A stretch of 34,951 bases of DNA from Psychromonas antarctica (GTDB lineage Bacteria; Pseudomonadota; Gammaproteobacteria; Enterobacterales; Psychromonadaceae). The position numbers were made by a program, and so were the translations under genes. Below, in pieces: positions 1-9,802 of the stretch. The DNA is taken from assembly GCF_022267535.1 (NCBI RefSeq), contig NZ_JAHNZV010000026.1, positions 1-34,951 of the forward strand, in the 5' to 3' direction. Positions within the stretch are counted from its first letter, which is position 1; each line of letters opens with the position of its first letter. The notes beneath the pieces were generated by a model that did not search any database, was not told where the DNA came from, and worked only from the letters and a program-made list of their open reading frames with translations.

Positions 1-17
1 GTAAGAATAGTAGTTGA

Positions 18-38
18 AGTGGCAATCGACTTACGTTA
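18..38 (-). repeat. Left copy of a dispersed inverted repeat
   Basis: Bases 24-38 are the exact reverse complement of 34634-34648 (15 bp). The adjoining AGTGGC at 18-23 matches the reverse complement of 34654-34659, where a 5-base insertion separates the two blocks. Both copies lie just downstream of operon ends. A 15-bp match alone could be chance in 35 kb. The second matched block and the similar location make a small repeat family somewhat more likely. Confidence 0.3.
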
Positions 39-120
39 TTTTTTATGATTAAAAAATGATACTAAGTTTTAATCTTTACAGATAAAACTTAATCGCAAGT
101 CTAATTCTAAAATAATAATG

Positions 121-151
121 AAAAGATAAAAATTTCGTTATCATTGATACG
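121..151 (-). terminator. Weak candidate terminator of the T6SS operon
   Basis: Read on the minus strand, the arms CGTATC and GATaACG (one bulged base) enclose a 3-base loop and are followed by AAATTTTTAT. The stem is short and AT-rich, so this is a marginal Rho-independent signal. It is the only hairpin seen downstream of pppA. Confidence 0.25.
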
Positions 152-186
152 CATATTAAAATTATGATTTTTTTAAAGGGCTTGAA

Positions 187-969
187 TTAGCATAAGGAGC
201 GAAATAGAGGAATTGTTGTGTCGTCATTGTCTATAGAGGGAATATGCTTTAGTCCTTGATGCTTAACTAAAATACAAGTCACATTGTCTCTCGCATTTCT
301 TACTAAAGAGGCATGCATCAAAGCCATACCAGAATCAATAATTGAACCCGAGCACAAAGCTTGCTCAATTTCGGTATCACTGACTTCTTTATTCAAACCA
401 TCACTACACAAAAGAAACACATCGTCATGTTGTAAATCATACGTTTTAATTTCTATATCAAGATATTCAGCTACGCCAACAGCCCTAGTGATTACATTTG
501 CAAGCGGGTGCGTTTCAGCATCTTCAGGTTTTAACAACCCCTCATCGACCATTTCATTAACTTGGCTATGATCTTTAGTCACTTGTGACAATTGTTGATT
601 TCGTAATAAGTAAGCGCGGCTATCTCCAGCCCATAATAAATGACTACTGTTGTTTTTGATAAATAATATAACAACCGTGCTACCGACGCATTGTCCTGAA
701 AATTCGGTGTCACTCATGCGCAGTAATTGTTGGTTAGCGTCCTGAAGCGCTTCAACTAAGATATCATCACTCATATCTTCAGGACTGGTGCGTTCAACAA
801 CACGTTGCACCTTATCGATAATGAGCTGACTTGCTACATCGCCAGCAGCGTGTCCCCCCATCCCGTCTGCAACAACCCATATTCCGTGGCAAGGTAGTTC
901 AAGGTAGGCATCTTCGTTTACTTTTCTAACAGTACCGCGATGGCTCTGTGCATGACTAGTTTGCTGCAT
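187..969 (-). CDS. pppA: PP2C-family Ser/Thr phosphatase of the T6SS (PppA)
   Basis: This 260-residue cytoplasmic protein is a complete PP2C phosphatase. It should remove phosphate from threonines of T6SS proteins, opposing the kinase at 10357-12360. The metal-binding and catalytic motifs are all visible in order: RKVNEDA near residue 15, VADGMGGH near 33, WAGDSRAY near 113, CSDGL near 188 and ARDNVT near 226. The ATG at 969 is preceded by AAAGGAAA at good spacing. It is the last gene of the minus-strand T6SS operon, 11 bp after tagF. In Pseudomonas, PppA dephosphorylates the FHA protein and switches secretion off. The same role here is inferred from the motifs and neighbours. Confidence 0.93.
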   Translation of the reverse strand: MQQTSHAQSHRGTVRKVNEDAYLELPCHGIWVVADGMGGHAAGDVASQLIIDKVQRVVERTSPEDMSDDILVEALQDANQQLLRMSDTEFSGQCVGSTVVILFIKNNSSHLLWAGDSRAYLLRNQQLSQVTKDHSQVNEMVDEGLLKPEDAETHPLANVITRAVGVAEYLDIEIKTYDLQHDDVFLLCSDGLNKEVSDTEIEQALCSGSIIDSGMALMHASLVRNARDNVTCILVKHQGLKHIPSIDNDDTTIPLFRSLC

Positions 970-980
970 TTAATTTCCTT

Positions 981-1694
981 TTAAACAATTTCGCTAATAT
1001 TCCAATCACGTAGTTCCCAATTTCCATCTAACATAGAAACAAATTGACTCACTTGAGGTAATCCATCGGTAACAATAAAACAAGGATTAATCAAATCTGA
1101 TCCCGTAGTCCACCAGAGACTATAATTTTTGAATTGATGGTAATATTGTTGATGTATCAGTTGCAAAATAGTCGGACTAAACTGCCCTTGAACTACCCAA
1201 GCTTTTTTTATTTTGTGCATCGATTCTATATTCGAAATACTGATTTTATCGCTATCGATCAGCTTTACTTCATCCGCTAATTTATCAAACCAAATTTCCA
1301 GATCAAACTCATCTTTTAAGGCTTCTAAAATTTTAGTTTCTAAAATCACATCCCATTCATTTTCATGCCAAGCTTGCACGGCCGTTAGCGTATGTTTTGC
1401 TACAATCGTGAATGGGAAATATCGATTCACTTTATCCACACTTGGCATCAAAGTGCCTATCGCAGCAGAGTCTCCACAAACACCTGCAGATAATGAAAAA
1501 TGCCAGATCGGGCTGGTTAAATAACAGTCGAGCCAATTATCCTCGAGTTGTTCTTTACTGACAGCTATAACTGCTTGCAACCATTCATTCCAAATTTGTA
1601 AAAATTCAATATCAAAATTGCTTTGAATAAAGTCCCCTTTTGTGGGGATCTTGCCACAATAACCAATAGATCTATTTACAACCGGCTCGGACAT
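981..1694 (-). CDS. tagF: T6SS-associated protein TagF (ImpM family)
   Basis: This 237-residue protein opens with the TagF/ImpM signature GYCGKIPTKGDF at residues 12-23, and the conserved SPIWHFSL block follows near residue 60. TagF proteins are post-translational repressors of T6SS firing that work in parallel with, or downstream of, the threonine-phosphorylation switch. In some bacteria TagF is fused to PppA; here the two are adjacent separate genes. The start overlaps the 3' end of tssM by 19 bp, which suggests translational coupling. No enzymatic motif is visible. Length and signature both fit the family. Confidence 0.9.
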   Translation of the reverse strand: MSEPVVNRSIGYCGKIPTKGDFIQSNFDIEFLQIWNEWLQAVIAVSKEQLEDNWLDCYLTSPIWHFSLSAGVCGDSAAIGTLMPSVDKVNRYFPFTIVAKHTLTAVQAWHENEWDVILETKILEALKDEFDLEIWFDKLADEVKLIDSDKISISNIESMHKIKKAWVVQGQFSPTILQLIHQQYYHQFKNYSLWWTTGSDLINPCFIVTDGLPQVSQFVSMLDGNWELRDWNISEIV

Positions 1695-4600
1695 GAGAAC
1701 CTCGCTAGACTACGTTTCCAAAAAGGGTTATTAACACTACTTGGGGTTAATAAAACTTTGGCAACATTCCCATTTAATGAAATCTCTAATTGCCCATCCT
1801 TTTTTGTTGCCGGACGTTGCCTTGCTACTGAATCTAAAAATCTAAACAATGACCAATCCCCTACAAACTCTTTGTTAACAGAACGTCCTCCATTTGGTGG
1901 TGTAAACACAACGCGTGTTTTACCACTATAATCGCCAGGCCAAACAAACTGAATATTGCGGATGGGATCGTGTCTATAGTTCAACTCCTGTCCATTGATC
2001 TCTAATTTAAAATGGCTTATGTGGCGATCCAGATAAAGCGGCTTAAGAGCGAACTCAACTCGTGGCTGTTTCATCCCATTTTCAAAAAAGTTTTCTCGAA
2101 TCACTTCTGCTCGCTGGAACATAATTAAAGCATCACTATTCAATCCAACATCTTTAGAGAAGCGCCAGGGTGTTTTTCTGGTATTAACAACAGCTTTCAA
2201 GTGAGCATTAAAGAATGCATCCAGCGTTCCACCGTATCCAAAGAATTTACTAAAATCTTTTAGACGTACTTCTTTGCTGGCTATGCTATTAAATGGATAG
2301 CGACCTGATATTGCTCGATGACACTCAGCTAATACTTCTTTTCTCCACATTGTATTTAGTTCTTTTTTCGCCATGTTCTGCTTGATCTGCTTATTTTCAA
2401 TAACTTTACTTTCAAGCCACATTGAAATACTGTCATACCAGCTGAGCACTGGAAAAGGTATATTGCCGATTTGATCATTTAAATCTCGTCCAACTTGTGC
2501 ATAATTAATTTCAAATTCATTATTAGTGAAACCATAAACACTGTCAGAGGCTAATTTTTTCTTTTCTATAGAACGAACTAAAGTGCGAAGAATATCCTGT
2601 GACTTGTCGATCTTACTAAGATCAATATTCACTATATCCGCGAATGCATCTTCAACTTCTTTACCCGGCAAATGAATCTCTATATCTAAGGACTCCTTGG
2701 GTAAAAGTCGACTGATACGTGCTTTTTTTGTGCGTAATAATTCATCAGAAGCACTTTTAGCAACACTAGCCGCTGCTTGCGCATTTTTGGAAACAGGTAT
2801 TTTGGTCAATTGTACGTTTTTACGTACTTCTAGAATAATGCTTTGAATCGGCGATTCAGAGCTGGCAAGAGCATTAATAATATCGCGCGCTTGTCTTTCA
2901 CTCGAAAATGGTTTTAAGGTTAAATCCGTTAAAAAGTTCTCCCAATAGTAGATATAATCTTGAGTATATTTTTCTTCTAATTGTTTAGTGATTACTTTCT
3001 GACTCGCAGCATCAAGTTCATTCTCATTGCCTCCATACACCCAACTATCCTCTACTAAATTTTTCACTATTTTATTTTTTTCAATATTAAAAATGCCGTG
3101 AAAACCGTTATAGGTATATAAACCAGGAATAGCCTGATTTACTTCCGGACCTCTTAATGATGTGAATGCTTTTAAGCTTTCTAGGCTAAGAATATTTGTA
3201 ATCTTAAAATCTGGAATATTACTTGGAATATAATCGGATTTTAATCTGTGATAAGCACGCTCAACAAGACTTAACATACTTAATTTTTGACGAGCTTGTT
3301 CAATTGCATTGTTGTCTTTGTCTCGAGCCCTAATCCCCAGATCAAGCATAATTGCGATATGCATGTTTAATTCATCACGTACTTTCTGGTTAATATCACC
3401 CATTATTTTGCGTTCAAAATAGACAGAGAACCATGCTTTTATATCTTCTTCAGCATAATTTTCAGGTTGGTAGAACATCAAGTAAGTTTTTAAAGTCAGA
3501 TAAAGATAATTAAGATTTTCACCGTTATCAGTCATTTCGTCTAATAGGACAGAAGTCAAATATGGGGATAAATACCCATTCAAAGCGCGTTTATATGCAC
3601 CAATTGCAGGTTGCTTGAGCTTATTTCCTTGATATAAACCCCAGGTGTGTGCATCTTCATTGAGCGGCTCATGGCCAAAACCGACCGGTAAATCCCTTAA
3701 TATTGTCAGACCTTTGGTTAATTCAATAATATCGCTGCTAACCTTAATGCCTCCGGAGGTAGCTTCAGTATAATGAATAATTGATGATTTAGTATTGTCA
3801 ACTAGTTCGCTATTCCAGTGATAACTTTGCCACCATGCAAAAGTAAACCCAATCGTGAGTATCGATGCCAACACCACAACAGCTCGCTTTAAAATTAGAT
3901 TTTGTTTATCGTGATACTTATTGGTAGTCGCTAGGTCTTTTTCTGGGAAAATGACATCCTCTAAAAGGCGCTTAATAAAATAACTTCGAATTGGTTTTGT
4001 ATTAGCCGTATTTACATGCGTGCGATTAGAAGTTAGTAATTCTGATGACAGTTTATCAATTGGGTTACCTTCTTGCGTTGCACTTGTTAAATAGACACCA
4101 CGTAACATTGGCGCAACTTCATAGGAATTGGGTGAAAAGATCTCTTTTAAGAAATCATCCGCTGCATTTTGCAACAAACGCAACTGTTTTGGAAATTCAT
4201 AAATAACACGTTTACGCTCTGGATTCCTTTCGCTTCTTAATCGGCTGTTAATTCTTGCATTGAGGTTTTTCAATAAAGCGTGGAACTCTTTATTAAAGTA
4301 GCTAACTGCACTCTCTTCTTCGGTATCAGGATGTAACGGGAAAGTAACCCCCCAAATCTGCTCGCAGTCTTCTTTTTCTAAATCATCAAAAAACTCATTA
4401 AATCCGGCTATCAAATCACATTTAGAGAATAAGACATAAACAGGGAATGTCATCCCGAGTTGATTTTGTAACTCTTGTAATCGTTGTTTTATGGCTCTAG
4501 CATGTAAATTTCTCTCTGTCTTAGTTTGGTTAAGTAATTCACCAAGACCCATACTAATAATAATGCCATTGATAGGTCTAACGGGCCTGTGTTTTTTAAG

Positions 4601-5245
4601 TAGCCCTAGAAATCCTTGCCAAGCACGAGAGTCCTGTTTTTTATGGCTATCTTGCGTCGTATAACGTCCAGCTGTATCAATTAACACCGCTTTATTAGTA
4701 AACCACCAGTCACAATTGCGCGTACCCGCAACCCCCTGAATCATATCAACCCCCATTTTTTCTTTTAATGGGTACTCCAAACCGGAGTGTTGGATCGCCG
4801 TTGTTTTTCCTGATCCTGGCGGACCAATCATGATATACCAAGGTAATTCGTAAACACCTTTATGCTTGCCAAATTTTGTGTTTTTTAAAATCTCATGTGC
4901 TTCATTCATCCGCTGCTGTAGCGTTTCGATCTCTTTTTTAATGGAATCATCACAAGCACTATTTTCCTGTTCTATGTCCCCATTGATCATATTGTTGACC
5001 ATTTCTTCGTTATTTTTTTTCTCCTTCATCTTATGGGTTAAATTAAAGATCCCCCAACATAGCGCAATCAGCAATAAAGCAACTAATCTTGCTGCTGTCG
5101 ATAATAGAGGTTCATAACCCGCAATAGCAATCAAAGGCCCACCAAACCAAATTAATAATGCCAAACATAACAATCCTAAGGTAGTAATAACCGTTTTCGA
5201 TTTAAGTTTAAACATCGTTTTTTTTAAAATAGATTTAAATGACAC
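1676..5245 (-). CDS. tssM: T6SS membrane-complex subunit TssM (IcmF)
   Basis: TssM is the inner-membrane subunit that spans the periplasm and binds TssJ and TssL. At 1189 residues the length is normal. Two membrane segments lie at about 17-41 and 50-69. A cytoplasmic NTPase domain follows with an intact Walker A, GPPGSGKTT (141-149), and a Walker B-like VLIDTAGRY (187-195). A third membrane segment lies at about 454-472, then a long periplasmic part ending in the IcmF C-terminal domain with the WPGDYSG motif. Many TssM proteins have lost Walker A; this one keeps it. The start is GTG at 5245, preceded by AAAGGAA seven bases upstream, which supports it over the internal ATG ten codons later. 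The gene sits 24 bp after tssL. Confidence 0.96.
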   Translation of the reverse strand: MSFKSILKKTMFKLKSKTVITTLGLLCLALLIWFGGPLIAIAGYEPLLSTAARLVALLLIALCWGIFNLTHKMKEKKNNEEMVNNMINGDIEQENSACDDSIKKEIETLQQRMNEAHEILKNTKFGKHKGVYELPWYIMIGPPGSGKTTAIQHSGLEYPLKEKMGVDMIQGVAGTRNCDWWFTNKAVLIDTAGRYTTQDSHKKQDSRAWQGFLGLLKKHRPVRPINGIIISMGLGELLNQTKTERNLHARAIKQRLQELQNQLGMTFPVYVLFSKCDLIAGFNEFFDDLEKEDCEQIWGVTFPLHPDTEEESAVSYFNKEFHALLKNLNARINSRLRSERNPERKRVIYEFPKQLRLLQNAADDFLKEIFSPNSYEVAPMLRGVYLTSATQEGNPIDKLSSELLTSNRTHVNTANTKPIRSYFIKRLLEDVIFPEKDLATTNKYHDKQNLILKRAVVVLASILTIGFTFAWWQSYHWNSELVDNTKSSIIHYTEATSGGIKVSSDIIELTKGLTILRDLPVGFGHEPLNEDAHTWGLYQGNKLKQPAIGAYKRALNGYLSPYLTSVLLDEMTDNGENLNYLYLTLKTYLMFYQPENYAEEDIKAWFSVYFERKIMGDINQKVRDELNMHIAIMLDLGIRARDKDNNAIEQARQKLSMLSLVERAYHRLKSDYIPSNIPDFKITNILSLESLKAFTSLRGPEVNQAIPGLYTYNGFHGIFNIEKNKIVKNLVEDSWVYGGNENELDAASQKVITKQLEEKYTQDYIYYWENFLTDLTLKPFSSERQARDIINALASSESPIQSIILEVRKNVQLTKIPVSKNAQAAASVAKSASDELLRTKKARISRLLPKESLDIEIHLPGKEVEDAFADIVNIDLSKIDKSQDILRTLVRSIEKKKLASDSVYGFTNNEFEINYAQVGRDLNDQIGNIPFPVLSWYDSISMWLESKVIENKQIKQNMAKKELNTMWRKEVLAECHRAISGRYPFNSIASKEVRLKDFSKFFGYGGTLDAFFNAHLKAVVNTRKTPWRFSKDVGLNSDALIMFQRAEVIRENFFENGMKQPRVEFALKPLYLDRHISHFKLEINGQELNYRHDPIRNIQFVWPGDYSGKTRVVFTPPNGGRSVNKEFVGDWSLFRFLDSVARQRPATKKDGQLEISLNGNVAKVLLTPSSVNNPFWKRSLARFSCPSRL

Positions 5246-5269
5246 GAAACATTCCTTTGGTAATGGTGA

Positions 5270-6589
5270 TTAAAATAACAAATCGATTTCAATTCTTCGA
5301 TTAATAGCTCGATTTTCTGCGCTATTATTTTCTACAATTGGTTGATTCGACCCTAGTCCTTCCGGCCATAAACGGCCACTTAACATCGCGCTGCGCGCAA
5401 GCACATCGGCAATTGAAGTGGCTCTAGCGAGTGATAGATGCCAATTTGATGGATAGCGAGTCGTAAATATTTTTTCATCGTCAGTGTGCCCTGTAATGAG
5501 TATTTTTCCTTGCACACTTTCTAAAGTTCGAGCTATTTTATTGAGTACCACTTCGAAATCAGCACGCGGTTCTGCACTACCAGATGAGAAAATGAGCCCT
5601 GCCCCGATCCGGATGCGCACACGGTCATTTAATTGTTCGACACTCAATATTCCCCGCTGTATTTCCGTCTGTAGGTGTTGTTGCAGTAAAATATATTCAC
5701 TACGATTATGCGCGGATTTATTCGCTTTATCTTCCTGCCACGGGACTAGATTTGTTAACTGCTCGTATGCAGATGATGAATAGTTATTGATGCTGTAGCT
5801 AAAACCCATGTAAACAAACATAACCGCAGCAGAAAATAAGCTAACAATAACCCATAAAGGAAATCCAGCTTGAAGCTCAACCCCTTTTGCTACTTTTGCT
5901 TGCCATCCAGGAGATAATTCACGATGAAAGTCAGCTTTATTCGCTTTGACCGCTAAATAGGCCGCTTCACGGTAATCTTCAAGTTGCCGTTCACCTTGTT
6001 CTGCAAATCGCATCTTTCCGATAAAGCCTAGTGACAAGCAAAGAAACATCAATTCTAGCAATTGATATTTCTGGGTTGAATACTGCAACGCATCATCAAG
6101 TAAAGTGTAAAAATACTCTCCACCGAATGTTTCATTGTGAAAAGTCGATAGGAGGCTTTCAGCAGCCCAGCTGCTATCTCCGCCCCATTTTGTATTCAAT
6201 ACGGTTTCATCTAAAAAACAACAAATACAATAACGAGATGATTCTATCGTTTGCGTATCAATCCCCTCACTTCTGAGTTCTTGCTCGTAGCTTTTTACTA
6301 ACTCCACACATTGATAACGTAACCTATCAATATCATTGTGATTATCAGCTATGCGCAACTGGCAACATAAGGATAATAAGTTACCAGCGCAATCAACTAA
6401 AGGATTACCCGAGATAGTAAGTACCGGATTATGTACGGCACCGCTATTAGCATTTTTAAAGACGAACGTTTTACCACTATCTTTATTTTTTCTTGCTTGC
6501 TGATCACTGGTTGCATTATTGGGTTCCCCTATAATTGGCGTAGGAGCTCTCCTCCCAGGACGGGGTTTGACAATGGTTTTGTCATTCAT
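5270..6589 (-). CDS. tssL: T6SS inner-membrane subunit TssL with fused OmpA domain (DotU type)
   Basis: This 439-residue protein has three parts. Residues about 55-235 are a DotU/TssL cytoplasmic domain, with the motif CFLDETVLNTKWG at 124-136. One membrane helix lies at about 242-266. The periplasmic C-terminal region, about 340-439, is OmpA/MotB-like, with ITGHTDDE and the closing NRAINRRIEIDLLF. It anchors the TssJLM complex in the inner membrane. The OmpA domain is the extended form that can hold peptidoglycan directly. Many other TssL proteins lack it and use a separate partner. The start ATG at 6589 has AAGGA eight bases upstream. It lies 24 bp after tssK and 24 bp before tssM. Confidence 0.95.
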   Translation of the reverse strand: MNDKTIVKPRPGRRAPTPIIGEPNNATSDQQARKNKDSGKTFVFKNANSGAVHNPVLTISGNPLVDCAGNLLSLCCQLRIADNHNDIDRLRYQCVELVKSYEQELRSEGIDTQTIESSRYCICCFLDETVLNTKWGGDSSWAAESLLSTFHNETFGGEYFYTLLDDALQYSTQKYQLLELMFLCLSLGFIGKMRFAEQGERQLEDYREAAYLAVKANKADFHRELSPGWQAKVAKGVELQAGFPLWVIVSLFSAAVMFVYMGFSYSINNYSSSAYEQLTNLVPWQEDKANKSAHNRSEYILLQQHLQTEIQRGILSVEQLNDRVRIRIGAGLIFSSGSAEPRADFEVVLNKIARTLESVQGKILITGHTDDEKIFTTRYPSNWHLSLARATSIADVLARSAMLSGRLWPEGLGSNQPIVENNSAENRAINRRIEIDLLF

Positions 6590-6613
6590 TGTTGTCTATC
6601 CTTGATAAATGAA

Positions 6614-7942
6614 TTAAGAATTAATAGCCCATAACTGAAGCTTTAGAGACGGATAGTTACCCGATAAATGCAGTGCAACACCACCACTAGATTGTAATTT
6701 GTGCCAATGCACATTGGACTTATCCAACTGGAAGTAGTGGTAACCGGTGTGAAATGGTACTTGACGAGGCGCAACAGGTAGGCTCGATAGTCCAATTCCA
6801 GTCAACTGGTTATTAACCAGTTCTCTTATGGTTTCTACAGATCCGATCTTAATCTGTGAAGGCAATCGCTGACGAAGATCTTCGTTAGTGACATCGGCTT
6901 TTACGGCTAAAATGAAATCCGCACGGTCTAATAGTTTTTTATCGTTTATCTGTGCAACATGAATCCCAAATTGGCTCTCTTTCAATGGTAATTGAATTGC
7001 AGTTTGTTCTAATACACTACTCAAGCCGGTGTTAATAACCTTCATACAGTGGCTGAAAATAGCGGTTAATTGATCATGTTGATAAGAAGCCATTTTTACA
7101 ACACGCTTCTGAGGTGTACTAAATGTAGCTAATTCACCTGCAAAACTAGTTAATGTCTGATAAAAATTAGCAGGATGTAATCCTGAGATAGCATTAAAGT
7201 GTTCAAAAATAGGTTGGTATCTGTTCAGTAATTGCAGCATTAAGAAATCAGCAATTGAACTTGATGCCCCTTGCCCTTGACTTAGCCGACTGGCAATGGT
7301 GTCTGCTCTTTGTTTAATCATTCCTGTAAGCTCTTGAGTCAACTTAAATAAGCCTGGAATATTTTGAATGACATAACATGAAGGAATAAATTTTTCGTCT
7401 AAATGCACTAGGCCTTCTTCGGAAACCTCAACAATTCGTGCAATAGCAAATGATATGTAACCGGATCGATCTTCATTTTCTAGTTTAAGCAGGCAATTTA
7501 ACTTAGCCACTTGCACTATTTCAATTGCATCGCTGCCAATATTCGTATCCATTACGCTTTGGTCATCATATTTATAGCGTGTAATCACAGGATCTAAATA
7601 CCCTGATATATTTAACCCCGAACTTTTGTTAACTGGGATGGCGACATAAACTAATTGATCAACAATGCCACTACTAACATTAATTGATTTAGGGAGAGGT
7701 GCTTGCTCAGGAAGTGAAGCAAGCGTATTATCTTGAAAAATACATTGCAGGTGATTTAATCCAAATTGTCCTAATGACAATAAGTTTTTATCCACTTCAA
7801 AGTCAAAAACACCCCAGCAGTAAGGATTGCTAGTTTTGTTAATGTATGCCTGTTGAAATTGTAAATAACGCTCTTGCTGTTGAAAATGCTGTGGTCTTAG
7901 AAACATTCCTTCCGACCATGCAACGCTGTTAATATCACTCAT
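6614..7942 (-). CDS. tssK: T6SS baseplate-membrane adaptor TssK
   Basis: This 442-residue cytoplasmic protein begins with the family hallmark AWSEGMFLRPQHFQQQERY at about residues 8-26. TssK trimers link the baseplate wedge to the cytoplasmic parts of TssL and TssM. No membrane segment is present and the length is normal (family about 440-450). It lies 27 bp after tssJ and 24 bp before tssL in the same operon. The family assignment is secure; partner binding is known from the family rather than seen here. Confidence 0.96.
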   Translation of the reverse strand: MSDINSVAWSEGMFLRPQHFQQQERYLQFQQAYINKTSNPYCWGVFDFEVDKNLLSLGQFGLNHLQCIFQDNTLASLPEQAPLPKSINVSSGIVDQLVYVAIPVNKSSGLNISGYLDPVITRYKYDDQSVMDTNIGSDAIEIVQVAKLNCLLKLENEDRSGYISFAIARIVEVSEEGLVHLDEKFIPSCYVIQNIPGLFKLTQELTGMIKQRADTIASRLSQGQGASSSIADFLMLQLLNRYQPIFEHFNAISGLHPANFYQTLTSFAGELATFSTPQKRVVKMASYQHDQLTAIFSHCMKVINTGLSSVLEQTAIQLPLKESQFGIHVAQINDKKLLDRADFILAVKADVTNEDLRQRLPSQIKIGSVETIRELVNNQLTGIGLSSLPVAPRQVPFHTGYHYFQLDKSNVHWHKLQSSGGVALHLSGNYPSLKLQLWAINS

Positions 7943-7969
7943 AACTTGCCTACTATCTTAAATTTGAAC

Positions 7970-8461
7970 TTAATTGATTATATAAACTGCGAGTTTTTCA
8001 ACATTGATAGTAATATCGTCATAACTTGTAGGAGACACTTCAACAACACCGCGCCAGCGAGATTTGTCAATATCTCGGTATGCAACAACAACACCGACAT
8101 AACGCGCATTTTTATTTAATACCAATGTATGAGTCAATTTTTGTTCGGGTTGTAATTCGAGTTCTTGTTTATTAAGTAAATCAGGACCTAATATAGATTT
8201 AGAATCTTCGTATAAAGAGAAAAAATCTTGATTATCAAAAATAGTGCGTGATGAAAGCTCATAAATAGTAACAACGACAGGTGAAGATCTATCATTGAGA
8301 TCGGGATTAACATCCTTAGCGACATCAAAAACGAGATCCGTAGATGGGGAAACAATTGCATTCGCTGTTGAGGTAAATAAATTTGATGAAGTGCAAGAAG
8401 ACAACAAAAGTATGCTCCCCATCATCACTATTGTATTGATACATTTATTAAATAATTTCAT
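7970..8461 (-). CDS. tssJ: T6SS outer-membrane lipoprotein TssJ
   Basis: This 163-residue protein has a short basic N-terminus, a hydrophobic stretch and the lipobox LLSSC, with the predicted lipidated cysteine at residue 23. The remainder fits the TssJ beta-sandwich family, with VTIYELSS near residue 65 and a CDS length typical of the family. TssJ sits in the outer membrane facing the periplasm and binds the C-terminal domain of TssM. The ATG at 8461 is preceded by AAGGAT at six bases. The gene starts 9 bp after tagH ends. Confidence 0.93.
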   Translation of the reverse strand: MKLFNKCINTIVMMGSILLLSSCTSSNLFTSTANAIVSPSTDLVFDVAKDVNPDLNDRSSPVVVTIYELSSRTIFDNQDFFSLYEDSKSILGPDLLNKQELELQPEQKLTHTLVLNKNARYVGVVVAYRDIDKSRWRGVVEVSPTSYDDITINVEKLAVYIIN

Positions 8462-8470
8462 TTTATATCC

Positions 8471-9802
8471 TTAGCATTTACGCTCTAATAATGACTTAAT
8501 GGTTTGGTCATACGCCTTAACAAAATCATCAGTTAACGCACTACTCCCTTGTATTGAGATTTCATCTTTCAAATTTTCATGTAGTTGCACAAATAGATTC
8601 CAATTTCTTGCTTGCGTATTTTTAGGAATTATTTTGTCTAAATAATTTCCCTGATAATTACTTTCTTTTATTTTTTCGGGATCAAATTGCGCTAACACCC
8701 CTTGAAGCGCACCTAACGTTCCAGCAGCTAACGCTTTATCGTGGTTTTCAGTATCATTAAAAGCTGCTTGAATCGCATTTTTAGACGATAAAAAACTACT
8801 GCTATTGCGTAGATATAGGTTTTGAAAAACATCATCAATTGTTGCTGAAAATTTCAATGGATTATTTTCTTGTTGTTGAAAAGTAGTCTGATTAATTTTG
8901 AATTCACTTTTTAATGCCGCGCGATGTCTTAATGAAGTCATTAAACCAGTCAACATCAAATTCATAGATTGACCAAGCTCAAAATATATTTCATTTGGCA
9001 AAGAACTTGCCATAGTAATGCTATCTGAAATACCCAACCCTTTTAGAAATTCTTCTATTGCAGAACCAGTGCATTCAACGCCAGCATTAGTTACAGGAAT
9101 TTCAGGTGTTTTTTTCTTGGTGATTAACTGAGCACATACTGGTGCAACAGATTCCTGTTCATTTACCGTCATATCAGACACTGCAACTTTCTGATTACTG
9201 ACTTGCGGAATAGTTTCATGATATGCAGCGGCTGATTCGGTCGCATGAGCAGATATATCGTTATCTACCAGCAAATTAAGATCCCACTCTTCAGGTATCG
9301 AAATGGGCACACTATAATGATCATTTAAATCATTATTAATTACAGGTAATACAGCTTTACTACGGGGTTTTATTAAATCTTCAGCAAAAAAATTTTCCGA
9401 GGTAGATTCTACTCCCGACAGTTTATGCGTCTCTGCTACTGGCGTTGTAAAAGTATCGGCATTTGCTAAATCATTAGATTCATCAGCACTAAGTTTAACA
9501 CTCACTTCATAATCACCGATTGCTAAAAGATCCTCTGTGAATAATTTGTGTTTCTTGTCAGCCCCCAACGCTTCCACAGAACGATTGATAAAAACACCAT
9601 TTGTTGAAAGATCGTAAAGATAAAAGCCATCTGGCTCCTTTACTATTTTAACATGAGTCCCAGAGACAACTTTCTCTGGATCAGGCAAACACCAATCATT
9701 ATTATTTGAACGGCCAAATGTTGCATTTCGCTCAACTGAAAATGTAGAAACTTGCTCAGGAGATAAGCGGTGATAGCTCACTATTTTAAAATCAACTTGC
9801 AT
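8471..9802 (-). CDS. tagH: FHA-domain T6SS regulator TagH (Fha1-like)
   Basis: This 443-residue protein has an N-terminal forkhead-associated domain at about residues 20-105. Its phosphothreonine-binding signature is visible as FGRSNNND, SGTHVKI and DLSTNGVFIN. A low-complexity linker follows, then a C-terminal T6SS FHA-associated domain at about 250-430, with NPLKFSATIDDVFQNLY. Fha proteins are the phosphorylated target and reader in the T6SS threonine-phosphorylation pathway, so this is the expected substrate of the kinase at 10357 and the phosphatase at 187. It is the first gene of the minus-strand operon. The ATG at 9802 has GAGGAT nine bases upstream. Confidence 0.92.
   Translation of the reverse strand: MQVDFKIVSYHRLSPEQVSTFSVERNATFGRSNNNDWCLPDPEKVVSGTHVKIVKEPDGFYLYDLSTNGVFINRSVEALGADKKHKLFTEDLLAIGDYEVSVKLSADESNDLANADTFTTPVAETHKLSGVESTSENFFAEDLIKPRSKAVLPVINNDLNDHYSVPISIPEEWDLNLLVDNDISAHATESAAAYHETIPQVSNQKVAVSDMTVNEQESVAPVCAQLITKKKTPEIPVTNAGVECTGSAIEEFLKGLGISDSITMASSLPNEIYFELGQSMNLMLTGLMTSLRHRAALKSEFKINQTTFQQQENNPLKFSATIDDVFQNLYLRNSSSFLSSKNAIQAAFNDTENHDKALAAGTLGALQGVLAQFDPEKIKESNYQGNYLDKIIPKNTQARNWNLFVQLHENLKDEISIQGSSALTDDFVKAYDQTIKSLLERKC

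Larger units (their letters stand above)
1..186. other. Left-edge non-coding stretch, possibly with a gene tail
   Basis: No complete gene fits here. Plus-strand frame 1 is open from base 1 to a TGA at 46-48 (about 15 codons), so the extreme left could be the 3' end of a gene converging on pppA, but this is too short to identify. The rest is AT-rich and holds only a weak hairpin (listed separately). Bases 18-38 are repeated in inverted orientation near the right end of the window. Confidence 0.4.
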